Source of the DNA: Oreohelix idahoensis
Lineage: Eukaryota > Mollusca > Gastropoda > Stylommatophora > Oreohelicidae
Direction: 5' to 3'
Assembly (NCBI GenBank): GCA_024509875.1
Contig: JAMPIV010015294.1
Coordinates: 124,001-188,000, forward strand
Length of the DNA: 64,000 nucleotides
Under the pieces are notes generated by a model. It searched no databases. It saw only the letters and a list, made by a program, of their open reading frames with translations, and had not been told where the DNA came from. The position numbers and the translations under genes were made by a program. Shown one piece after another: positions 56,357 through 64,000 of the stretch (position 1 is its first letter; each line of letters starts with the position of its first letter).

Positions 56357-56570
56357 CACATGTTCTTTATTATTCTCAGGTCTTAGCCATCAGTGTTTAT
56401 GCTTTGTAACATTTTGATAATGTCCAAATGTTTCACTTTGTCAGATACTGTAGTTTAATCATTAAACACAAGCATATATCTATTGTTACTTCTAAAACTC
56501 TTTCTGCTAATGTTCTTGTAATATATATTGCGTTTGTACCTTTGCCTTCTTTACATGAAGAAGAAGAAGA
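56357..56570 (-). pseudogene. RTE-like element, second family, part 2
   Basis: The minus strand reads DKVKHLDIIKMLQS and DLRIIKNMCWQ, the RT segment that normally precedes the part found at 53090-52250, so it is the other half of the element split by RTE copy 2. It ends at a (GAA)n-like tract near 56560. Confidence 0.65.
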
Positions 56571-56674
56571 AGAAGACTATGCGCAATATAGCTGGTGGTT
56601 TGGATCTCATGATTTCAAAGTAATCTCTCTAACAATTGAAATAGGCACATAAATAGAATTTAATTTGCGTAACT

Positions 56675-57400
56675 TTGTTATTGTTATTGTTGAACAGAAT
56701 TGACATCATTTCACTCCAGGCAAACCCATAGGTGCTCAGTCTCCCTCGGTATATGTCGAAGAGTGTGAATGCTAACTGTTCTTGTAGCTCGCTGGTTGTA
56801 TACACGACGGATGCATCCTCTCATATGTCCATCTCTGCTGGTCTTACGTTTGATGCCAAATTCCAACAGTCTTAACCTTGATGATTCATCTATTGCAGTG
56901 TCGTTCTCTAAGAGGCAATCATTAATTGTTCTCAGTATCTCTCCCTTACCCACATCCAGTGTCCTTCTGTGGGTGCTCTTGATGCTAGTCTGTCAGCTCT
57001 CTCATTACCACATACCCGTGCCTGACCAGGACAGTAGATCCACACCAGCTGTTGTAGACTCGAAGCATCTATGAATGTTTTCCATTCATGCCACAACCAA
57101 CCACTTTGAACCTTTCGAAGCATGGACTGAGAGTCTGACACAATGACTACCTTTGTTTATGAAGTTTCAGTTAGTCACCTTAAGGCTGCAGTAACAGCCT
57201 CGACTTCCATTCTCATGCTGGAAGTTGTTATCTTGAAAGCCCTGCTATGTTCAGCGACGATTCTGCCCTGTACCCTAGCAGAGAAGCCCCAACCTGATTT
57301 CTCACCATGGATCACAGACCCATCTGTATACACAATGGCATCATTATCCCCGGCATGATCATGTATCAGATGATTAATTTCCAGTTCTGCATAACTTTGA
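56675..57400 (-). pseudogene. I/nimbus-like element, RNase H 3' end
   Basis: Minus strand: AGDNDAIVYTDGSVIHGEKSGW (intact DG), SSMRMEVEAVTAAL, VWIYCPGQARVCGNERADRLAS, then GKGEILRTINDCLLENDTAI, SIHTLRHIPRETEHLWVCLE and a (TAACAA)-type tail near 56675-56700. A 5'-truncated copy of the same family as 28000-30803 in opposite orientation, with one frameshift near 56940. Confidence 0.85.
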
Positions 57401-57718
57401 ATTCACACAGACAGAGACCTTCATGTATGTGTTATTGTATTGTTTGAGAACTTCTGTGATAAATTATTGTACATTGTTTACCATGTGCCGCCCCCATATA
57501 TATGGCAGCATCCCACTTCTCTCCACGAAAAACTGTTTGGAGATGTCAGGAACCTTGAGCTGACTACTGCCTTGATTAAAGTCATTAATGTGAAAGTCTG
57601 AGGGTGAAGAAGAAGAAGAAGAAGAAGGAGATTACCATGTGTACAAGTACAGCTTAACTGTAATTATGAATAGTCTGATTTCACAAGTTACTCAACTGTT
57701 ACCTTATGTTTCTTACAG

Positions 57719-57734
57719 ATACCTCAAGTCTTGA
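57719..57734 (+). CDS. MAK/CILK1: MAK/CILK1-like kinase, terminal coding exon (KYLKS stop)
   Basis: Acceptor tgtttcttacag (ends 57718). The first A completes Lys (AA|A), followed by TAC CTC AAG TCT TGA, so the protein ends RTDWTSK-YLKS. Vertebrate MAK and CILK1 end with R-T-D-W-x-x-K-Y and a few residues, which supports this 16-nt coding tip despite its size. The summed coding length from 3769 (1417 nt, of which the first completes a codon) is a multiple of three only with this exon. Confidence 0.8.
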
Positions 57735-58010
57735 TTTTGTTTATATCTGCTGGCTCGTGAAGTGAGTACAGACATGAGGCTTAGGGTGACATAGAGAAAA
57801 TTAAATAAGATCTTTGGTCTGACACTGACGTATGATGCATGAGCTTGTACGAAACCGAGAATGATTTGAAGTGTGCATGTATCTGTGTGCGTTTGGATGG
57901 GGAAAGGGTATGGTTAAGTCTCTTCAGCTGGAATCTGAATGTTATTTGAAGTGAAATCCTGGACAGCATTGTCCCAGAGCGAGTGAGAGATGGAATGTGT
58001 TAAATTATGT
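57735..58010 (+). other. Kinase 3' UTR and downstream DNA
   Basis: Follows the stop codon. No canonical AATAAA is present; ATTAAA at 57800-57805 is the best poly(A) signal candidate. The transcript end cannot be placed from sequence. Confidence 0.4.
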
Positions 58011-58674
58011 AATAATTTTTGTCTTTCTGTTAAGGCGGGAACTGGCACTGCGTTTTAAATCGCTGTTGAACAGATATTACAAGTCTATTTTCTGATAACT
58101 TATTGTCTCCTGAATTAAAATTTTTAGTCATTTGTCACAACACTTCTTAAAAAAGTATATTTTGACTCTGAAAATAGAAATTGTGCTTATTCAATGAAGA
58201 ACACCATTAATTTTGTCAGAACCTCACTTAATGTTACACGTTTTCTCATAACTTGCTTATTTATTCTTCAGTCAGTATGAGATCTGAGACAGCAACTTTC
58301 CATTATATGTTAATACTTTGATCAGATCAGATTTCTGATATTTTATCAAAATTTAAACAGTTTTGCAAAACTTGTTACTATGTTTAGAAATTAACTGTAA
58401 AGCTCTATAGCTCAGGATCTACTAAAGTTGTAAAAAATCTATTCTGATGAAAGTGTCAAAATATAATGTTGAAATTCCAGTTTAAAAAAAAAGCCTATCA
58501 AATTGAAATTTAGCATTTTTTTTAAGTCACCTTTTCCATGGCAACCAATAGCGCTGTCCTATCAGATGCATTGTCGTGCAAAATTGTTATTGTTGTAAGT
58601 TAAGTCTGTGCATTTTACACGAAATCTTGCAATTGTTTATGAAAGTAGCATTCCACTGTAGCTCTTCCCCTTAA
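58011..58674. mobile_element. Mutator-like arm fragment
   Basis: Read in reverse it begins TTAAGGGGAAGAGCTAC and shares blocks with 43172-43550: ATGCACAGACTTAAC, GGTTGCCATGGAAA, ATTTCAATTTG and a TTTGATCAGAT-like run. It is the terminal arm of a related element; no transposase part or second TIR is visible. Confidence 0.65.
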
Positions 58675-59360
58675 CCCTTAGAACCCTGGCCACCCAGCCC
58701 GTAAAACTTCATTCCCCTGGGCTCCTGAGCAAAAAATTTCACTATGAGCTGTCGAGGCCAGCGATAATGCCGGTGCGTTTTATTGAGACGACAAACTTGG
58801 TCGTAAACATCGCAGCCACCCATGAATGTATTGTAGCCAATACAAAGTTGTGGAAATTGAACATCCACAGTTGTGAGACCAACCTGTATCAAATTTACTT
58901 GATACATTATGTGGGATACGCCCCTTTCCACGCCCCTGCACCACAGGGTTAGAACTAGCTTGATCATAACCTGATTCACAAGTTCCGTCACTCGATTCAA
59001 TTTCGATTTCAGAATAATCACCATCTAAATCTATATTCATCATCCTCCGAATCATTGAGCACAAGTTCAACAGCTTGTTCCGTTGTTAGCCTTTTAGAAT
59101 GGCTATTTCCTGGATTTTCAACACGCCTTTTCATTGTGAAAACAATTAAAAAATTGCAAAATATTATCACTTCGTGGGCGCCGCCATTTTAGAGTAACAT
59201 TCCACAAGACGTGTACTTCCTGACGTTATTATTTTTTACACATTTCCATTCCCACCCCATTTTGCTAAGCTAGGTGTGTCAGACCGAGATTACGGTCTCT
59301 CGGGGAGAGGATTTTTTACGCACGGACCGAAATTTCGGGACCTCGGGTTCAAAAGGTTAA
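58671..59360 (-). mobile_element. piggyBac-like element (TTAA flanks) with transposase remnants
   Basis: TTAA at 58671-58674 and 59357-59360 flank imperfect inverted ends (TTAACCCTTAGAACCC; complement of the right end TTAACCTTTTGAACCC). Minus-strand frames give an N-terminus near 59134 (MKRRVENPGNSHSKRLTTEQ, LNDSEDDEY) and a C-lobe YNTFMGGCDVYDQVCRLNKT with HRHYRWPRQLIVKF, the Y-N-x-x-M-G-G-x-D-x-x-D-Q motif of piggyBac transposases. The catalytic middle is deleted and frames are shifted. The left TTAA is also the tip of the Mutator-like arm. Confidence 0.8.
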
Positions 59361-59479
59361 AGTGCTGGCATGTACTGATTATCCTAATGTGCAATGGTTG
59401 TTGATGTAATGCCTGTTTTATTATGCAGTGACTGCCAGTCTGTTGTTCCTGAACTTACATGACATTTAAATGGACATAT

Positions 59480-60330
59480 GTGAGTGAGTGAGTGAGTGTT
59501 ATTTGTACCTTATGCTACTCCATGCTCCCAAAGCTTATGCTACTCCATACTCCCAAAGATACTTATATTCATCGATACATACATTCAAGCATACATAAAT
59601 ACAGATTAGATCAAGTGGCATCTCCACAGTGAAGGTCCCAAGCATTTACCATCCCTTGACTTAATAGCGCAGTTCTAAGTAGCTATTTTTCGTCCACTTT
59701 TTGATGTTATCGTACCAAGTACAGTGCTGTCTTCCATTTGCCTTCATTTTTTCCATATATATTTTTTTATTTTTTAACAAAGTGATATGTTCTCTTTATA
59801 TGTTCAAAATAGTTTATCTGTCTAATTTTTTACTTCTGTTATTAATTCATTTTTCATACCTAGCTTTTCCAGGGCCTTTGAATTGTTTTTTCCTGTTTTC
59901 CTGACATGTACGCCATTCTTCAATTCATCCACATTTTAAGGGCCTCAATTCTTTCTTTCAACCACTTGTCCATTGTCCATGTTTCTGCTCCACATGATAT
60001 TGAAGATTATATATAACAGACCTAATCATTCTCATTTTTAATTTGTTTAAATGCTAATATTTGTCTCATGTTGTAGAATGTATCTTTGGCCATGCCTATT
60101 CTGTTCTTGATTTGTTTCACATCTGCCATCCACAAGTTTTTATATAACCAAGATATGGTAAACTTGTTACTCAGTGCCCTTGTCCAGGTCCATATTCAGG
60201 CCTGGCTCTTTTGTTTATTGGTTTCACTAGTTCTTTGCTCATTTTTATCTAATAAAACGGTAACATCTGCATTTCTAAGGTTATTTATTATTGTTCTTCT
60301 GCTGTTTTGTCCACACATACATTCATATAA
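59480..60330 (-). pseudogene. RTE-like relic, third family
   Basis: Minus strand: FADVTVLLDKNEQR (FADD-like motif decayed), ADVKQIKNRIGMAKDTFYNMRQIL, GAETWTMDKWLKERIEALKMW and a decayed KYFxHIKR...GKNEGKWKT end. These are the palm-to-C-terminal RT segments of RTE elements. Heavily mutated; its upstream side meets Tc1 copy 2. Confidence 0.65.
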
Positions 60331-60341
60331 ATACATATATA

Positions 60342-61561
60342 CTGAAGCACATTAAAAACGCACCACTATTATATATACTGATGCCGAGAAGCTGGCAAAA
60401 AAAAGTGTGGGAATGGATTTTCCCCGTGTTTGCCATGCGGTAGAGAGCGAATGGCTGCTGGAATGGAAAGTGCAAGATTCAACCCATGGGTGTGTGTACA
60501 GACTACATGAAAACGATGAAAGTTACACGTGCAACACGATTCTCAACAGCTATGACCCTGAAAATGTGTACGCGTTGTGGCAGTATACTCGGTATAAAAA
60601 GGCCGTTGAGACAAAACACCCAGTACATGTGCTTGAAATGCCACGACTATCTGAAAACGACCGCCAACGAGCCATTTGTATGTTGGAGACCGGAATGAGC
60701 TCGCGGGCCATTGCCAGAAGGATGAATTGCCACCACAGCACTATTGTACGTCTCAATGAACGTTACGGAACCACTGGCAGTGCCCGGGATAGACTTCGGA
60801 GTGGCCAACCACGAGTTACTACCCCTGCGCAAGATCGTCATATTGTGCTGAGTCACCTAAGGAATTGACTCTCCCGGCAAGTCAAACAGCAAGAGCAATA
60901 GTGGGTAGACATGGGCAAGTCTCTCGAATGACAGTCATAAGACGACTCAGAGATACAGGCCTTACTGCAAGACGACTTTATGTTGGGCCAAACTTGACTC
61001 ACAGACATCGTTAGCAGCGCCTGCAATGGGCAGAGCAACATATCAGATGGACAAGACTGCAGTTGAATGCTGTCCTATTCACAGACGAAAACAGATTCAA
61101 CATATCCTTTGCAGATGGACGTATGCGGATTTAGCGACGGTGTGAAGAGCGCTTTGCAGATTGCTGTGTCAACCGATTTCGAGGTGGCAGTATTCACATT
61201 TGGGGAGGATTCAGTTTTCACCATCGCTTGCCTCTTCACGTCTTCCGTGGAAATGTTAATGCTGTGACATATCGAGATGAGGTTCTGGATGCACTGGTTG
61301 CTCCTGCGTTCACAATTTATCCAGACTTGCAGCTTCTCCAGCAGGATAACGCACGTGCATTTTTTTTTATTTTTGGTTTTCTCCCTTGCCTGCACAGAAT
61401 GCAATGAATTTAATAACAATCAAATGTACAAATTAATGACCAGCATGGATTCATAGGAAAATGAATAAAGATTCCAAATATGTAAACTTGTAAACACTTA
61501 TATTTACATTTCACACTCTGTTCCTGGATTATACAGGTGGTGCGTTTTTAATGTGCTTCAG
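60342..61561 (+). mobile_element. Tc1-type DNA transposon, copy 2 (1220 bp, internally deleted)
   Basis: The same 25-bp TIRs as copy 1, at 60342-60366 and 61537-61561, here perfectly inverted, with flanking TA at 60340-60341 and 61562-61563. About 300 bp shorter than copy 1, chiefly because of a deletion at 61358. Confidence 0.95.
60638..61358 (+). pseudogene. Tc1-family transposase, copy 2, deleted
   Basis: It starts MPRLSENDRQRAICMLETGMSS, with CGA where copy 1 has TGA. A TGA at 60866 (CGT in copy 1), further stops near 61011 and 61132, and a short deletion near 61167 break it. Sequence stops after QQDNARA (second catalytic Asp) and jumps to 3' non-coding DNA, so the third catalytic residue and C-terminus are gone. 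Confidence 0.92.
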
Positions 61562-61563
61562 TA

Positions 61564-61824
61564 TATATGTGCATATATCCACGCATGCACATATGCTTTC
61601 AAGCACACATATTCATTCAAGCGTACATATATTGGTTTGTTTGGTGTTAAGGACTATCTTCATTGCACACGCACAACACCATCAGTGCTCCGATCTCCTC
61701 CCTTACATCACTAAAGGAGGATCTCAGCACAGTCTACAAACTCTATAGCACCGGTGAGAATCCCAATGTGTGTATATAGGAATCACACATTCTATAAATA
61801 TTTTTTGTGGTGGGTAGGTTTCTA
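61564..61824. other. Repeat-like flank
   Basis: Diverged acatat/cacata repeats to about 61635, then unique DNA; no element recognised. Confidence 0.45.
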
Positions 61825-62121
61825 ATTTTTTTAATTTTGCCAGGGCAAACGGCCTTATGGCCTACTGTTTATGATTTCCAACTGCTGTGGGATTTGTAAC
61901 GTGTGCAACTTGCACACGGGACCTCCTATTTTTTTGCCCTTGTCCAAAAAGGCTAGGCATCCGATATCACTACCCAGGAGACCAGGGGGGAGTATGACAT
62001 CAATAGGACCACTGGTTCTGAAAAAATATTTCCATAAATTATGTCCACTCTACTGGGAATTGAACCCAGTACCTCTAGAATTCGAGGAGGACATCATACC
62101 TTTTAGCCACTCCGACCTTGT
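61825..62121 (-). mobile_element. tRNA-derived SINE, minus strand
   Basis: The minus-strand head GTCGGAGTGGCTAAAAGG is followed by B box GGGTTCAATTCCC (complement at 62055-62067), giving a strong tRNA-like fold candidate. The body extends to about 61825. A different family from the SINEs at 37457 and 39026. Confidence 0.75.
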
Positions 62122-62156
62122 GCATACATATATAGATTCAAGCATATATACGAAGT

Positions 62157-62665
62157 AGCTTCAAAAAGTTCCTGGAATAGTCGACTCATGTTTGAATGAG
62201 TGATTATGTCATGGAGATTATAGTTTTATAAGTTGGTAGTGACCTTGAGGAAACGACATGGCTGATGTAACCTTCACATGGCTGATGTAACCTTCACATG
62301 TACTCTCAAACAAACAGAAGTTACAGAAGTTTGTGTGGTGTGCACGTAGCATCATCGGAGTTGAAAATGTCCTTGATTGAACAACGTACAAATGTAAAAT
62401 TTTGTGTTTTGCTTGAGAAGTCACCCTCAGAGACAGTAACCTTGCTTAATAAAGTATATGGTGATACCGCAATGAAGAAATCGCAAGTTTTTGAGTGGCA
62501 CAAGCGTTTCCGTGAAGGTCGTGTTAGTGTCGATGATGATCCACGTAGCGGATGACCGCCTACCTCGATAAACAATGAAAACATTGAGCGTGTTCGGAAC
62601 ATTGTTCGTGTTGACAGAAGACTTAGTGTAGAGAAAATAGCCTTAGAAGTTGGAATATCAGTTGG
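62157..62665 (+). pseudogene. mariner-type transposase N-terminus (SETMAR-like HTH)
   Basis: The frame includes SLIEQRTNVKFCVLLEKSPSET, VYGDTAMKKSQVFEWHKRFREG and DDPRSG, then TGA (62553) and continues PPTSINNENIERVRNIVRVDRRLSVEKIALEVGIS. This is the paired-helix DNA-binding half of mariner transposases. A ttcaaaaagttcctggaa sequence at 62159-62176 may belong to the left TIR. The catalytic domain is absent because an RTE fragment follows. A 24-bp tandem duplication (catggctgatgtaaccttca) sits at about 62257-62300. Confidence 0.82.
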
Positions 62666-62995
62666 AATGACCTGGAATGATCGCACTCTATGTGAAAAAG
62701 GAAAAACTGCACAAGTAGCAGCAGAAATGACAAATTACAGGATTGATATCTTGGGTCTCTGCGAGACACGGTGGAAGGGCATAGAGAGGAGAAGATTGAT
62801 CACAGGAGAAATGGTGTTGTCCTCAGGACATGAGGAGGAAAGAGCCCACCACAGTGAAGGGGTGGCTATAATGCTGTCTAAGGAAGCACAGAAAGCACTT
62901 ATAGAATGGGAAGCAATGGGACCCCGAATTATAACAGCAAGGTTTAAATCAGCCAAAAAGAAAGTAAATATAAACAACACTATGGATACAGTCAG
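62661..62995 (+). pseudogene. RTE endonuclease fragment, N-terminal half
   Basis: It encodes MTWNDRTLCEKGKTAQVAAE, IDILGLCETRWKGI (catalytic Glu), TGEMVLSSGHEEE, GVAIMLSKEAQKALIEWEAM and ITARFKSAKKKVNIN. It breaks off before the IIQCYAPTN motif, where an RNase H segment is inserted; its continuation is the linker at 63690-64000. Confidence 0.85.
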
Positions 62996-63690
62996 AGTAC
63001 CAACGGGGAAATTCTGTAACAACTATGATGCAGAAGTCCAGGCAATCAAGGTGGCAACTGAGAAACTACTGAACACCAATCTCGGTCCATAGCCTGTAGT
63101 ATTCCTGACAGATGCAAGATCAGCACTCCAAGCACTTCAGTCCAGAAAATTGCCAGGTTTACAAGCCCTACTTTCTGAACTGTGCAACCAGCGCAGGGTC
63201 ACCATGCAGTGGATACTGTCTCATTGTGGAATACCAGGAAACGAGAGAGCAGACGGACTGGCTAAAGAAGGTGCTGCAGACAAAGAACCGGATGTACCAG
63301 TTACGTACCATCAGAAGAAAAAGATGATCAAATCAATCAGAAAGCCACCAGCACCAACGCAGGATGACTACCAAGCTATGAACAGATCAGAACAAATTGT
63401 CATTCTGCACCTCAGAACAGGACACAACCGCCTCCGCAGCCACATGTATACAAAATTCAAGATTGGCAATTCAGCCATGTGTACAGGCACCCCAGACTGC
63501 GGAGCACGTACTTCAAGATTGCCCCGAATATGATATATTGAGGCAAACCCACTGGCCCAGAGAAACAACACTGGAAGCAAAACTATATGGACCTCTGTAT
63601 GAACTACAAAAGACAGTGAAGTTTATACAAGAAACAACATTGCAGATATAGACAATATAGTTCAAGCGAACGAAAGAAGAAGAAGAAGAA
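62996..63690 (+). pseudogene. Non-LTR RNase H 3' fragment nested in RTE
   Basis: It encodes VRVPTGKFCNNYDAEVQAIKVA (Glu), VFLTDARSALQALQS (Asp), VTMQWILSHCGIPGNERADGL (last Asp) and a cysteine/histidine C-terminus (HLRTGHNRLRSHMYTKF, QTAEHVLQDCPEY). Jockey-like rather than the I-like family elsewhere. Frames shift near 63090 and 63480. It ends with (GAA)n at 63678-63694. Confidence 0.8.
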
Positions 63691-64000
63691 GAAACATCAA
63701 AAGAGACAAGAGGAAGTATATTGAAGAATTGGCAAGGGAAGCAGAGGAAGCTGCAGCCAAAGGAAATATTAGGGACCTGTACAACAACACAAAGAAGCTA
63801 AGAGGGAAATATAAGCAAGCAAATGGCCTCATAAAAGATAAGAATGGAAAATTGCTTAGTAATATACAAGAACAAATGAAGAGATGGACAGAACATTTTG
63901 AGGAACTTTTCAATAGATCAGCTCCAACTAATCCCCCAGACATCCAGCCAGCAGAAGAGGAGCTACTAATCAGCTGTGAACGACCAAGTAGAGAAGAAAT
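63691..64000 (+). pseudogene. RTE linker region, continues past window edge
   Basis: It reads KRDKRKYIEELAREAEEAAA, NIRDLYNNTKKLRGKYKQ, MKRWTEHFEELFNRSAP and CERPSREE, the connection between endonuclease and RT of RTE elements. The RT domain should lie immediately right of the window. The endonuclease C-terminal half expected before it is not present. Confidence 0.83.

Noticed and set aside
62055..62125. tRNA gene on the minus strand near 62120
   Set aside because: The B box is good, but the head continues into a long SINE body and the acceptor stem is not paired.

Overview
The window is nuclear DNA of an animal, most likely a lophotrochozoan and plausibly a gastropod mollusc. This rests on the retroelement mix (RTE with an AP-endonuclease, I/nimbus-like, R2/NeSL-like, Gmr1-like Ty3/gypsy), several tRNA-derived SINEs, Tc1/mariner, hAT, piggyBac-like and Mutator-like transposons, and intron-dense gene structure. 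The taxonomic call is inference; no single marker settles it.

One host gene spans almost the whole window on the + strand: the 3' part of a MAK/CILK1(ICK)-type ciliary protein kinase. Nine coding exons were placed by protein similarity, GT/AG borders and phase: 3769-3940, 4708-4875, 14682-14945, 34448-34641, 43012-43121, 46630-46749, 49407-49466, 51846-52158 and 57719-57734 (stop). Every junction keeps the frame, giving 471 codons plus stop. They encode the C-terminal lobe of the kinase domain and the long Ser/Pro/Gly-rich tail that ends in the family motif R-T-D-W-x-x-K-Y. The first ~160 kinase residues, including the activation-loop T-x-Y, lie left of the window.

The rest is intron, filled with two kinds of material. 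(1) Tandem arrays, roughly 30% of the window, with nearly every large intron carrying its own unit: 39/29 bp (385-2640), 38 bp (4190-4530), 92 bp (5266-7470), 16 bp (7525-10075), 77 bp (15001-15137, 27690-27990, 30804-30875), 29 bp (30870-31210), 42 bp (31285-31780), 64 bp (32005-34435), 61 bp (34750-37450), 22 bp (39440-41142, 42095-42532), 34 bp (48890-49030), 44 bp (50285-51160), 51 bp (51430-51575), plus (TA)n, (TG)n and (TCTG)n. (2) Transposons, often nested. Intron 3 (14946-34447) holds a broken R2/NeSL-like element that sits in the 77-bp array and was itself invaded by a Tc1 transposon, a Gmr1-like LTR element, a piggyBac-like element and LTR-like DNA. An I-like element follows. Intron 4 has SINEs, a hAT MITE, an LTR-like insertion and an RTE 3' end. 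Introns 5-8 hold a Mutator-like element, a hAT transposase relic and a second long RTE copy. Downstream of the gene are a Mutator-like arm, a piggyBac-like element, an RTE relic, a second Tc1 copy, a SINE, and a mariner/RTE/RNase H nest that runs off the right edge.

The most unusual signals are these. The 92-bp array carries an invariant RFX X-box-like palindrome (GTTGCTAGGCAAC) about 24 times inside a ciliary gene. The 61-bp array repeats a near-consensus 5' splice site over 40 times just after an exon. The 39-bp array is recognisably amplified from the 3' coding end of an RTE retrotransposon lying next to it. No CRISPR, operon or prokaryotic feature was seen.
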